From positions 16,322,501 to 16,386,500 of the forward strand of contig CM042555.1 of assembly GCA_023630585.1 (NCBI GenBank): a stretch of DNA of 64,000 nucleotides, in the 5' to 3' direction. This DNA comes from Cranoglanis bouderius (lineage: Eukaryota; Chordata; Actinopteri; Siluriformes; Cranoglanididae). Made by a program: the position numbers and the translations under genes. Below are positions 25,096 through 36,379 of this stretch, piece after piece (the first letter of the stretch is position 1; the number at the start of each line of letters is the position of its first letter). The notes beneath the pieces were generated by a model. It was not told where the DNA came from. It ran no database searches and saw only the letters and a list, made by a program, of their open reading frames with translations.

Positions 25096-25980
25096 TAAAC
25101 ATGGTAGTGAAGTCCTTTGGAAATGTGTAGACTCGGGTCTCGGGAACTGCACCTGGGTTACTGTAATTTTGCTGCTTACTGTAGGTGCTACACTCAACAT
25201 TTATAGCTTCTATAATTAGTCTGCACTCTTACATGCTACAGTACATCACTGATGGCGAATTCATTAAAAAGGCATCATATTCTCACTCGGTTTGCTTGAA
25301 AACACTCATCAGTACATGTGTTTCTTTAATTGACAGACTTCGATGTCTAAGGTTTGCAGGTGTGTACTTGTCTCAGGCGGTGGTTTCTCAGGCTTGATCC
25401 CCTCTGCTGCACTGACTGCTGTTCTGCCTGTGTCGCTTTGCTTGAATGTCCAGCTCTCAGTGAAAATAAATGGGGAATGAATGTTTGTTGTGTCCCGTGT
25501 GGAAAACCAATAACAGTGGCAGCAGCTGTTGCCCTTGGAATTAAGCTGGTATGCTCTGCTGGTGGTTCTGCCTCAAAAGTGCACGTTTTTCACTGGAGTT
25601 TTTCGCCCCATAAGCGGCAATCTGGCTGGTCAACGTGCTAGTGCTCACCTTTCTAACTTGGTTTGAAATCACAGTTTGATATCCACTAGGTATGTGCGAT
25701 ATAACTATTTTATTCATCTCTGCCACAATATCCATTGACACTTGCTCAGATTATATTATATTACCAGACCTGCCAACCTTTATGCATTTTGCATAGGAGA
25801 GCCACAATTTACCATCAGAGTACACTAGTATGACTCAAAAATATGCCAAAAGAGCAGTCATTCATCTCCCAATAAAATGGGAGATGAGCCAATCGATGTA
25901 TTAAACTAGAATTATTCGCGTGGCTGTTTTCCATTCACCAATATTAACTGATCTACTGGAAGCCCCGCCCCCTTCTCCCC
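25096..25980. other. Intronic sequence, no gene recognised
   Basis: ACCTGCCAACCTTTATGCAT near 25769 resembles a dispersed fish repeat, but its limits are unclear. No coding sequence identified. Confidence 0.35.
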
Positions 25981-25984
25981 AACT

Positions 25985-26424
25985 CAAATAAGTAATTTTT
26001 CACTTGAAAAAGCACTGCCCTCGCTTTCACACACAGCTTGTGGAGGATATTTCGAGTTCATAGTGCACCAGAACGCCCACCACACACCAGCTATTGGTGG
26101 AAAGGAGAATAATGTAGCCAATTCAGGGATGGAGATTATTAGGGGGCCATGATAGATTTTTAATGACCACAGAGAGTCAGGCCCTCGGTTTAACGTCTCA
26201 TCCAGAAGACAGTACACTTTTTACAGTATAGCATCCCCATCACTATTCGGGGGCATTAGGACCCACACAGATCACAAGAAGAGCACCACCTGCTGGCCGC
26301 CCTATTACCACTTCCAGCAGCAACCTTGGTTTTCCCCAGGAGGTCTCCCATCCAGGTACTGGCCCAGCTCAACCCTGCTTAGTTTCAGTGGGAAACCAGG
26401 CAAGAACTTCAGGGTGATGTGGAT
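25985..26424 (-). mobile_element. 5S rRNA-derived SINE (SINE3-like)
   Basis: On the minus strand, the head at about 26424-26325 reads as diverged 5S rRNA: CATCACCCTGAAG, then CTAAGCAGGGTTGAGC, then AGTACCTGGATGGGAGACCT and CCTGGG. These match the 5S segments around internal control boxes A to C. A unique tail of about 340 bp follows, running to ACTCGAAATATCCTCCACAA and beyond. 5S-derived SINEs with RNA polymerase III promoters are known in fish. It is too diverged and fused to be a 5S gene. Confidence 0.75.
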
Positions 26425-26820
26425 TCATTTCAATTTCATTTATTTATGAATTACGTACAAATCTTCAGCTTCCCAGTTTTAGTGAGCTTGTGTCCACTGT
26501 ACCTGTTCTTGGCTGACAGAAGTGGAACCCAATGTGGTCTTCTGTTGTTGTAGTTCATCCACCTCAAGGTTTGGCGTGTTGTGCATTGAGATGTTTTTTC
26601 TGCTCACCTCAGTTGTAAATGGTGTTTACTGGATTTACCATAATTGACCTTCCTGTCATTACAAACCAGGCTATTTGCCTCTGACCTCTCTCATCAAAGA
26701 TGCAGGTCCTCAGAACTGATGATCACTGGGTGTTTTTCTAGACTGTTGTGCATGAGATCATTAGTTTCTGGAATGCTCTAAAATAAATTCTTTACATTCC
26801 ATTGATATAAATGGACATCA
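26425..26820. other. Short intronic stretch, no gene recognised
   Basis: The part at 26560-26780 (TGTGCATTGAGATGTTTTTT, then TAGACTGTTGTGCATGAGAT) resembles the transposon-derived sequence often found near Tc1 copies in fish, but no family could be assigned. Confidence 0.3.
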
Positions 26821-26823
26821 ATA

Positions 26824-28010
26824 TACACCAATCAGACATAACATTAAAACCACTGAATAACATTTATTACCTCATTACAGTAGTCAAGGGGTTGGATATA
26901 TTAGGCAACAAGTGAATAGTCAGTTTTCAAAGTTGATGTGTTGGAAGCAGGAAAGATGGGCAAGCGTAAGGATCTGGGCGACTCTGAAAAGGGCCAAATT
27001 GTGATGATTGGGACTGGGAGCATCTCCAAAATGGCAGGTCTTGTGGGGTGTTCCTGGTATGCAATGGTTAGTACCTACCAAAATTGGTCCAAGGAAGGAT
27101 AACTGGTGAACCGTCAACAGGGTCATGGGCACCCAAGGCTCATTGATGCGTGTGGGGTGTGAAGGCTAGCCCGTCTGGTCTAATCCCACAGAAGAGCCAC
27201 TGTAGCAAAAATAGCTGAAAAAGTTAATGCTGGCTGTGATAGAAATGTGTCAGAACACACAGTGCATTGCAGCTTGCTGGGTATCGGGCTGCTTAGCTGC
27301 AGACTGGTCAGAGTACCCATGCTGATCCCTGTCCACCACCAAAAGCACATACAAAGGGCATGTGAGCATCAGAACTGGACCATGAAGCAATGGGAAAAGG
27401 TACCTGGTCTGATGAATCACATTTTCTTTTACGTCATCTGAATGGCCAGGTGCATGTGTGTCGCTTACCTGGGGAAGAGATGGCACCAGGATGCACTATG
27501 GGAAGAAGGCAAGGCAGAGGTAGTGTGATGCTCTGGGCAATGTTCTGCTGGGTCCTGGCATTCATGTGGATGTTACTTTGACACATACCACCTACCTAAA
27601 CATTGTTGCAGCCCAAGTATACCCCTTCATGGCAACTATGTTTCCTAATGGCAGTGGCCTCTTTCAGCAGGATAATGTGCCCTGCCACACTGCATAAATT
27701 GTTCAGGAATGGGTTGAGGAACATGACAAAGAGTTCAGAGAGTTGACTTGGCCTCCAAATTCCCCAGATCTCAATCCCATCGAGCATCTGTGGGATGTGC
27801 TGGACAAACAAGTCCGATTGATGGAGGCCCCACCTCACAACTTACAGGACTTAAAGGATCTGCTGCTAACATCTTGGTGCCAGATACCACAGCACACCTT
27901 CAGGGGTCTTGTGGAGTCCATGCCTCGACGAGTCAGAGCTGTTTTGGCAGCACAAGGGGGACCTACACGATATTAGTCAGGTGGTTTTAATTTTATGGCT
28001 GATCAATGTA
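26824..28010 (+). mobile_element. Tc1/mariner-like element, DD36E type, inactive
   Basis: 1,187 bp. Left end TACACCAATCAGACATAACA and AATTAAAACCAC-like sequence are mirrored at the right end, whose reverse complement reads TACATTGATCAGCCATAAAA, giving short TIRs of roughly 30 bp. TA lies on both sides (26822-26823, 28011-28012). The transposase is on the + strand (26956-27976). Confidence 0.85.
26956..27976 (+). pseudogene. DD36E transposase pseudogene
   Basis: Begins ATGGGCAAGCGTAAGGATCT (MGKRKDLGDSEKGQIVMIG), an N-terminal helix-turn-helix. The second catalytic block is QQDNVPCHTA at about 27668-27697 and the glutamate block is PDLNPIEHLWDVLD near 27765. Counting residues between this Asp and Glu gives 36, with one in-frame stop (TAA) between them at 27695. 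This spacing differs from the DD34E of the other Tc1 copies here and fits the family called DD36E/Incomer in the literature. Several stops and frame breaks lie in the first half. The C terminus ends RAVLAAQGGPTRY. Confidence 0.85.
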
Positions 28011-28108
28011 TAGGGCATTGACATAAATATATGAACGTGTATTTTGTGTATATAAGCATTTTGTGTATATATAAGCAAAACACACACAAGAAACGAGTGT
28101 GTGTGTTC

Positions 28109-28972
28109 AACCCCAATTCCAGAAAAGTTGTGATGCTGTGTAAAATGTAAATAAAAACAGAATGCAATGATTTGCAAATCTCATAAACCCATATTTTATT
28201 CACAATAGAACATAGAAAACATATAAAATGTTTAAACTGAGGAAATGTACCATTTTAAGGAAAAAATAAGGTAATTTTGAATTTGATGGCAGCAACACAT
28301 CTCAAAAAAGTTGGGACAGGGCCATGTTTACCACCGTGTAGCATCCCCCTTTTAACAACAGTCCATATACGTCTGGGAACTGAGGAGACCAGTTGCTGGA
28401 GTTTTGGGAGAGGAATATTGTCCCATTCATGTCTGATACAGGATTCTAGCTGCTCAGCAGTCCTGGGTCTTCTTTGTCATATTTTACATTTCATGATGCG
28501 CCAAATGTTTTCAATTGGTGAAAGGTCTGGACTTCAGGCAGGCCAGTTCAGCACCCGGACTCTTCTACTACGAAGCCATCCTGTTGTAATAGATGCAGTA
28601 TGTGGTTTAGCATTGTCTTGCTGAAATATGAAAAGCCTTCCCTGAAAAAGACGTCATCTGGATGGAAGCATATGTTGTTCTAAAACCTGTATATACCTTT
28701 CAGCATTTATGGTGCCTTTCCAGATGTGCAAGCTGCCCGTTCCATAGGCACTAATGCACCCCCATACAATCAGAGATGCAGCCTTTTGAACTGAGCACTG
28801 ATTAAAAAGCTGGATGGTCCCTCTCCTCTTTGGTCCAGAGGACACGGCGTCCATGGTTTCCAAAAAGAATTTCAAATTTCGATTCATCTGACCACAGAAC
28901 AATTGTCCACTTTGCCTCAGTCCATTTTAAATGAGCTTTGTATGTGTCTTATATATTTGTGGCACCCAAAAA
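28109..28972 (-). mobile_element. Tc1-like element, truncated; transposase C-terminal part
   Basis: One terminus lies near 28109 (CAACCCCAATTCCAGAAAAG), followed by a long AT-rich terminal region. On the minus strand, pieces of a DD34E transposase are readable: VWGCISAYGTGSLHIWKGT near 28760-28700, QQDNAKPHTASITT near 28620-28580 and SPDLSPIENIWR near 28530-28495. Frames are interrupted, for example by a TGA just before SPDL. The N-terminal half and the other TIR are missing; homology stops near 28972 at a CA-rich tract. Confidence 0.85.
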
Positions 28973-28976
28973 GACA

Positions 28977-29460
28977 CACACACACACACACATACACACA
29001 CACAAGTGCATCTAACCATGTGTTTTGTGTTGTTTCAGTGAGAAGATGTTGAGCCTTTTAATATTAGGGAATCAAAGCTCAGCTGGGGAGCTGTTAAGCA
29101 TGAAGAGGCCCTTACCTGCCTTTACCATTCATTTCTCCCCAAAGATTTAAACACACACACAAACACATGCTCTCTCTTACATTCTCTCTTTTCTCTGTAC
29201 ATACAGTATACAGTCAGTTTCCAAATGCAGTCTATAATCGACCACTTGGACCTCAGAGCTCTGTACAGGACACAAGCCATGTTTTGCTGAAACATTCTGG
29301 AGTAAAAATATCGTAACACTTTACTGAAGGGCAATATTCATAGCACTACATGAAAAATAAGGCTTTATAAGGCTTTTCATTTCACTGCAAGTTATGTACT
29401 GTATATAATTGCATATGTGACAAATAAAAAAAATCGTCAGTCTTATAAGCCTGTCCTGAC
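28977..29460. other. Intronic sequence, CA-rich start
   Basis: (CA)n lies at 28977-29004. No gene recognised in the rest. Confidence 0.4.
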
Positions 29461-29464
29461 AACA

Positions 29465-29612
29465 TGCATTTACATTTTTTTTTCATCCACACCTTCATTC
29501 AAATCAGCTTACAACTAAGCTGAGCAGATATGGGTTAAGGGCCAAGCAATGACAGTGTAGCGGTATAGAGATTCAAACTCCGAGCCTTCTGGTCAGTAGT
29601 CCATGTCAGTCG
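29465..29612 (-). mobile_element. tRNA-derived SINE fragment
   Basis: On the minus strand, GACCAGAAGGCTCGGAGTTT and GAGTTTGAATCTC resemble the B box of a tRNA-derived promoter. The tail includes CTTAACCCATATCTGCTCAG and ends in AAATGTAAATG. This arrangement is common in fish introns. It is diverged and partial. Confidence 0.55.
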
Positions 29613-30270
29613 TTGTCTTTTAAATCGATGCATCAACACTATTTGTGGGCTCTTATACCCCTACTAGCCTAAACATAGTTTTCAAGGCATTTGTTATCAT
29701 TTGCTGCTCACTTAATGGAAGCAGGTTCACATAAGGATATCAGAAAAAGAAAGAAAATTTAGGAGTTTGAAAAAAATGTTCATTTTCTCACCTTAATCCA
29801 TAAATCAGGCAGGGAACCTGTGCTCCTGATCCACGAGGCTTGTTTGTGTAATGTTAGCTTGTCACATTAAGCCTACCATGTCACTGTTAATAATACAATA
29901 GGGAAATTTCTGTAACCCTTTACAAAAGCTCTGGGAATACCAAGGTACACGAGGTACAGATCACCAAAATCAACCCCAAAACTGTGACTCAGTGTCAGCC
30001 ATAATCCTGACATTTCCACTGAATTAGCTTAGTGTATCTGCAGTATTGATCTTGTACTGCTGTCGTGGGTAATACTTTAAGTACACAAGTTTTAATGTGT
30101 GTATAAAAGGTAAACAATTGTGTTAAAGTAAAAAAAAAGGGAATTCTTTGTGATCGTTGACATTATAATCTTCAGTGAGGCAGTCTGCTTTAGAAAAAAA
30201 GGAAAGCTGCTATGTAGTATTGTTTTTTTCCAGAAATGCTTCCCGCTTATGGCTATCAACCTAGAAAGAA
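29613..30270. other. Intronic sequence, no gene recognised
   Basis: No repeat or gene identified; A-rich near 30130. Confidence 0.35.
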
Positions 30271-30274
30271 GTAA

Positions 30275-30925
30275 ATTAAGTGGAAAAAAGGAAGCAAAGG
30301 AGAGAAGTAATGGAAGTGAAAGGAGGAATTGTAGGAAGGAAGGAAGTCAAGGGTGGAAATAAACAAAGTGAAAGAAGGATGGAGAGGAAGTGAAGGAAGG
30401 AAGTAAAAGAAGGTAGTAAAGGAAGGACCAAAGTAAAGGATGTGTAGGAAGTAAGGAAGGGAAAGGAAGGAAATTCATGAAGAATGGCAGTAAATGAAAG
30501 GAAAGAAGGATGTAAAGGAAGTGAAGGAAGCAAAAAAAAGTGACGGAAGGAAGTAAATGAAGGCAAAGAGGGACATAAAGGATGTATGGAAGTAAAAGAA
30601 GAGTAGGAAGTAAATGAATGAAGTGAAGGAAGAAAATAAAGGAAATAAAGGAGGTGAAGGAAGGGGTGAAGGAAGGAAGGAAGTAAATGGAGTAAAAGAG
30701 CAAAGTAAAGGAAGTGTGGAAGGAAGTAAATGAAGTGAAAGAAGGAAGGAAAGGAATTAAGTAATGAAGTGAATAAAGGAAGTGAACAAAGGCAGTAAAG
30801 GAAAGGAAGGAAGTAAAGGATGTGAATGAAAGAAGGAGGTAAAGGAACCAAAAGAAGGACAAAATGAAGTAAAGGAAGTAGTAGAAGGAAGGAAATAAAA
30901 GAAGGAAGGAAGTAAAGGAAGTAAG
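30275..30925. repeat. Long degenerate (GGAA/GTAAAGGA)n purine tract
   Basis: About 650 bp that is almost all purine on the + strand, with interspersed T, built from degenerate AAGGAAGTAAAGGAAGGAAG-like units. It creates a 241-codon open frame on the minus strand rich in Ser, Phe, Leu and Pro, which is an artefact of repeat composition. Confidence 0.93.
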
Positions 30926-30997
30926 TGTAGGTCACTCCCACTATTGCTTTAAATCTCAAAACAGATATACATTTTATAGCATTAAACAGTAGTGATG

Positions 30998-31190
30998 GCA
31001 CTTCCTTCCTTCCTTCCTTCCTTCTTTCCTTCCTTCTTTTACAGTATTTCCTTCATTCCACTACTTCCTTTTGTCCTTCCTTTAGTTCCTTTACCTCCTC
31101 CCTTCATTCACATCCTTTATTTCCTTACTTCCTTTACTTCCTTCCTTCACCTCCTTTACTTCCATCTTTTGCTTCATTAACTTACTTCCT
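30998..31190. repeat. (CCTT)n pyrimidine tract, inverse of the purine tract
   Basis: About 190 bp built from CTTCCTTCCTTTACTTCC-like units, the reverse complement of the tract at 30275-30925, separated from it by about 70 bp. Confidence 0.9.
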
Positions 31191-31195
31191 TATAT

Positions 31196-31602
31196 GTATG
31201 TGTGTGTGTGTGTGTGTGAGTGTGTGTGTGTGTGTTAGAATCAATCCTAAAAACAAATCGCTTTATATGTAAACATTTCCAGTTCCAAAACTAAATTTCT
31301 TTTCCAAATCCAATCTTTACCATTTGTTACAGGATCTGATATCCGATATGTTTCCTCAGATATCCAATCCACCATTTTTTTGTTGTTGTTAGTATTGTAC
31401 CAATGTCATCTCTACTGATCAGATAGTGATAGTCTTAGTGGCATTGTGGTACACCTCTAATGTGCTAGCTTGAATAAAATAGAGACACCATGGCTGTGTA
31501 TCGAGCTTCTGGGTTTCCTACGTTGAAAAGCAGTAGTTGGAATCTATACAATTTCAATTTCAATATGCCGCAGTAGTGCGATTCTGCCTGCTGTGTGTGC
31601 AG

Positions 31603-31644
<42 letters not shown>

Positions 31645-33510
31645 ATGCGCGACAGCAGAAGGGGAAAAGTATTTAATTCTCAGAGACATGCACACTGACG
31701 TTGTGTGTGAAAACAAGACAGAATAGAAGAGAAAAGGGACAGGACATGTATACAGTCATACACACAACCTCGTATTATCACGTCTATAATGATTAAGCAC
31801 TACTTTTCCTGATTTCCGGGAATATTCTGAAAAACTGCCAATGCGCTGTGCATGGCAACTCGTTTACTGGACATCAAAGCATGATGACTGAGGACCAACA
31901 CATGACTTGTTACACACATATACACACACACACACACAGAGGGACTGAGAGCTGAAGAGAGAGGAAGATTCACATTTGCGAACACGCTCACTCAAAAGGT
32001 TGCACACACTCAATCTGTATACTGCCACATGCTGAGATAACAGCTTGAACGGGTCAGAATACACATACACTATTCATAGCTCACCTTGCTCTCACCCTCT
32101 CTTACAAACACACACATACTCACACACATACTCACACACAGATACAGTTTGTCTCCTTCCCTTCTCCTTTTCTGTCAAGTGTTCATCAGGAACGATTAGC
32201 CAGCCTGGGGATGGAGGCCAGAAGAGCTGCCGTGCTCAGAGGATTTGGGATGAGTAGGAAAGAAATTATGGATTTGAGGTCTTTTAAGCTCTCTGGCAGT
32301 GAGACATAGAGGAAATGAGAACGCTGTGCGTGAGGAGACGTGTTTATGTAAAGAGGTATGAGAATATGTGTGTGTACATTTGAGAGAGAGAGAGATAGAT
32401 AGAGGGAGAGAGAGAGAGAGGGAGAGAACAGTGTCAGTCAAGCAGATTAAGGGGTTTAGTTCTCCTCTGCAGTGTTCTCATACACACAACTGAAAGGACA
32501 GACTTAGTCTCTGTCTGTAATCTGACTACAGCGGACATCTCTGAATATTTTTTTTTTGGCCTCTTAGGAAGTCAGTTCTCTCCACTCCATGAAATCCATA
32601 CACACTTGTTCTCCACAGGAACTGCTGACTGTGTTCAGTCTGGGAGGGTGGGGTGGGGGGAGGGGGGTTGGAGGACCAGTGATTGACAGGTCTGACCAGG
32701 AATTTATGTGAGCCATGGTTACCCCCTTAAAAATGTTCTCTCCTGCGCAAGGTCATAATTTAACTTTCTTGTTGTTCACTTTGCCTTGATAGCATTGCTT
32801 GTAATTTATTGTATAGTTTTAATTAAATGGATTGAGAGGAGCTTAAGTGCCAGAGGTTTTTAAGACAAGCTGTTTTTTTTTTGTTGTTGTCGTTGCTGTT
32901 GTTGTTTTTTTTTAGGAAGCACAAGGTTATCTACTTCTCAAGCTTGAGCACAGCACAGCCTGAACATAAAGCGTGTCCATAAACTGGAATAGGCTCTAAA
33001 CTCCAGATGTATGTTAGTGAAATTAGAAAACGTTATACAAATGTCAGGCACTAAGATGAACACACGTATACAAACACTTGAACATGCTGATGCACACACA
33101 GATGCACAAAAAGGACCAGATGTGTGCTTGTATGGGTGCAAAATGCGAATTGGTGTGTCCCCAAAATGAGCTTGAAGCCCATTTGACATTAACATTAAAT
33201 GGGCTAAGGCTGTAGCTCGTCACATAACCTTTGCCTGGGATGTGTACTAACTGCACCCTGTGGGTTTTCATCACTGTCAGTGACTTAAGTTAAAAAGATT
33301 TCTTAGTATTTACACAGCAAAGGTTCTCCGTATTCAGATTCTGCTTACGGAGGATGATTCAGATTACTAAATGTACATGTAGTTCAGGCTTCCGAGGGTG
33401 CCAGAGGTTGTCCAGAGCAAGAAAACAAGTGGACTGACAAAGCAGCTTCACTTTTTTTGCAATATGATGTAACATTCTAGAGTAGTGATCATTTCTCGAT
33501 TCCACAGTGT
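31196..33510. other. Intronic sequence with several microsatellites
   Basis: Includes (GT)n at 31200-31234 and 31605-31643, CA-rich DNA at 31920-31938 and 32106-32140, (GA)n at 32380-32427 and a G-rich run near 32640-32670. No gene recognised. Confidence 0.45.
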
Positions 33511-33717
33511 GGTGATACAGTGATACAGCACATAACTATTTTTTGCACAATGAGTATATAGAGTGCTGATTTCCTGATTTCTTCTGTTTTTGTGTGCATC
33601 TCATACTAAATTGTTTCAGTAATTAAAACAAAATCAAAGGTTAAACAAAGGCAACCTGAGTAAACACAAAATACAGTTTTTAAATGATAATGTTATTTAT
33701 TGAAGCAAAAACATTAT

Positions 33718-34024
33718 TGTGGAGGCGGGGGCGTGGTCGAGCACCGGTTTGTGAATGGAGGGCGGAGCCGGAGAAAGCGAGTGGTAAGGTTTACACACCT
33801 GTAGGAAATTGAGACTAACGAGTGTTCTGTCTTGCAGTGAGAAGAAAAGGAGGAGAGACACGCGCCTCGAGAGAGAGAGACGCCGACACAGAGCTACACG
33901 TGGGCGTGCGTGTGTGTGTGTGTGTGTGTGTGTGTATACAGTGATACGGAATATAAAAAGCTTCAAGTCGGAGTAAGCCTGTCTCCTGTCTGGTTCCTAC
34001 GTACCCAGCCTTGGGTTCATTACA
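33718..34024. mobile_element. LTR-like sequence (solo LTR candidate) inside a Tc1 TIR
   Basis: 307 bp starting TGTGGAGGCGGGGG and ending GGGTTCATTACA, that is 5'-TG...CA-3'. It is bounded by ATTAT (33713-33717) and GTTAT (34025-34029), an imperfect 5-bp target duplication. It is GC-richer than its surroundings and has AATATAAAAAGC near 33950 and a (GT)n at 33909-33935. The Tc1 TIR sequence reads through on either side, which sets the borders. No internal region or second LTR is present. Confidence 0.65.
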
Positions 34025-34237
34025 GTTATCCAATACCAACTGGGCCTGTGTGAAAATGTATTTGCCCCCATAGTTACTAATTCCCCAAATCACTGAAACT
34101 GCATTCGTAATGGAGTTCAGCTGGACTAGACACAACCAGGCCTGATTACTGCAAACCCTGTTCCATTAAATCAACAATTAAATAGAACTTTTTCAACAGC
34201 ATGAAGCTGGTTAAAATGTCTTACCCAGTAACACACT

Positions 34238-34974
34238 ATGCCAAAATTGAAAGAAATTCCAGAAACGATGAGGAAGAAGGTGATTGAAATACATCAGTCT
34301 GGGATTGGGTTACAAAGCTATTTCAAAGGATCTGAGACTCCAAAGAACCGCAGTGAGCGCCATTATCTCCAAATAGAAAAAACTCTGCAAAGTAGTGAAC
34401 CTTCCCAGAAGTGGCCGACCTTCCAAAATTCCTCCAAGAGCACAGCAACTACTCATCCAGCAAGTCACAAAAAAGCCAAAGACAACATAAGGACCTACGG
34501 GCCTCTCTTGCATCAATAAAGGTCACTGTTCATGACTCCACTATCATAAAGTCACTGAGCAAAAATGGCAGCCATGGAAGAGTGGCGAGGTGAAAACCAC
34601 TGCTAACCCAAAAGAACATTAAGGCTCGTCTGAATTTTGCCAAAACACACCTTGATGATCCTCAAAGCTTTTGGGAGAATGTTCTGTGGACTGATGAGTC
34701 AAAAGTGGAACTGTTTGGAAGACAGGGGTCCCATTATATCTGGCGTAAACCAAACACAGAATTCCACAAAAAGAACCTCATACCTATGGTCAAGCATGGT
34801 GGTGGAAGTGTGATGGTGTGGGGATGCTTTGCTGCTTCAGGGCCTGGGCAAATTGCAATAATTGAGGGAAACATGAATTCTGCTCTCTACCAGAAAATCC
34901 TAAAGGAGAATTTCCGGTCTTCAGTCCATAAGTTGAAACTCAAGCACAACTGGATTATGCAGCAAGACAAATGA
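34238..34974 (+). pseudogene. Tc1-like transposase pseudogene, C terminus deleted
   Basis: Starts MPKLKEIPETMRKKVIEIHQ, an N-terminal helix-turn-helix, with frame breaks from about 34310 onward. The catalytic core resumes in one frame: LWTDESKVELFG near 34690 (first Asp), VKHGGGSVMVWGCFAASGPG near 34790-34850 and NWIMQQD near 34950 (second Asp). An extra A then shifts the frame, and the following catalytic Glu region is deleted. It cannot encode an active enzyme. Confidence 0.9.
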
Positions 34975-35302
34975 TCCAAAGCATAGGAGTAAGTCCTAGT
35001 CCTAGAAGTAAGTGAAAGACTGATCTCCAGTTGTCGGAAGCGTTTGGTTTGCAGTTATTGCTGCTAAAGGTGGCACAACCAGATTTTAAGTTTAAGGGAG
35101 CAGTTAGCTTTTCATATTGGTGATAGGTGTTGGATAACTTCTTCAATAAAAAAATAAATAAATAAAAACTGTATTGTGTGTTTACTCAGGGTGCCTTTGT
35201 TTTATATTGTATTTCACTTGAAGATGTAAAACTATTTAGTAGGAGATGTACACAAAATCAGACGAAATCAGAATGGGGCAGATGTGTTTTCACAGCACTG
35301 TA

Positions 35303-35520
35303 CTGTATAGTCTATGGTCAAAAGTATCTGGACAGCTGACCATCACACCCATATGTGGTTCTTCCCCAAACTGTTGTCATAAAGTTGGAAGCACACAACT
35401 GTCTAGAATGTCTTTGTATGCTTTAACATTAAGATTCTCATTCATTGGAACTACGAAGCTGAAACCAGTTCCAGCACGACAGTTCTCCAGTGCACAAAAC
35501 CAGGTCCATAACAATAGAAA
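35303..35520. mobile_element. Terminal fragment of another Tc1-like element
   Basis: CTATGGTCAAAAGTATCTGG, then CTGACCATCACACCCATATG and GGTTCTTCCCCAAACTGTTG form the terminal region of a common fish Tc1 family. Transposase-like sequence (GAAACCAGTTCCAGCACGAC, from the second Asp block) follows. The rest is missing. It abuts the element ending at 35300. Confidence 0.65.
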
Positions 35521-36370
35521 TAAACTGGTGTAAATGGTCAAACACAGAGCCATCGAAAAGCTTATGACTAAAGAGGAAATGCAAGTTCATTAAGGAAGAG
35601 ATAAATGTGTTCATAATAAAGAGAAGTAAACATCTCTGATATGCCATTACATTCCTACAGAGGCTACTTCATGACAAAGTGTGTAATTAAACTGTACTCC
35701 ATTTTGTAATGTTTAGAAAACTGGCAATGTCAAAAAAGAAAGAAAAAAACAAACAGACCCTGTTCAGCGTGTTGAACTTCTGTTGGAGGTGAGAAAATTG
35801 AAGCGTTCGTACCATATGTGCTACAACCAGGGTTGCCAGATCTCGGTGACAAGTGTATTTAACGAGCAGCATCAAAGCATAGTTATTCTTTAAGCAAGGT
35901 GTTAACGTTGTTAATAGATTTCATGTTATTATGCATTTTCTCATAAATAAATAATATATACTGTATGAGATGGAAAAATGGATGAGAAGAAACTGAGACT
36001 GCAGTTCAAAAGCAGGCCAAAGCATGCAATGCTGTCTATATGGCTCTGAGGAATATATACATGGCACTAATTTACACCTGGTTCAGGAGGTAAAGAACAT
36101 GACATGCAAAACTGGCCGCTGGTTATTGCTGGGAGTCTTGTACATAAATGGAATATGTTATCAGTCCTGTTTCACTGCCCCTTTTTCCTCCACACACAGT
36201 ACGAGACCTAATTGCAGCTAAAAGTCGGTGTAAACAGCTAAGTTCATCAGGCCCAATGAGATTTAGAGAATCAGGTGGTACTAAGACTCAGGGAAAAGTG
36301 GGCAATAGTTATTTTTATGTCCAATGGGTGTACAGTATTATATTAGAAACATTCTCACTGTAATTAACGT
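35521..36370. other. Intronic sequence, no gene recognised
   Basis: No clear repeat or coding signal. Confidence 0.35.
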
Positions 36371-36379
36371 GGCTATAAT

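Larger units (their letters stand above)
33518..35300 (+). mobile_element. Tc1-like element, internally deleted and split by an LTR insertion
   Basis: The left TIR (about 33518-33717) and right TIR (about 35105-35300) are inverted matches, for example CTGAGTAAACACAAAATACA on the left against the reverse complement of TGTATTGTGTGTTTACTCAG on the right. The left TIR is interrupted by an LTR-like sequence at 33718-34024 and resumes with TTATCCAATACCAACTGGG. Transposase fragments lie at 34238-34974. Sequence just after the second catalytic Asp has been deleted up to the region of the stop codon, so the Glu block is gone. The left terminus is fuzzy. Confidence 0.85.

Noticed and set aside
26325..26424. 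Possible 5S rRNA gene
   Set aside because: Too diverged, no terminator, and fused to a SINE tail.
30276..31001. 241-codon open frame on the minus strand, the second longest in the window
   Set aside because: It spans the degenerate purine tract; Ser/Phe/Leu/Pro periodicity is due to the repeat, and there is no domain.
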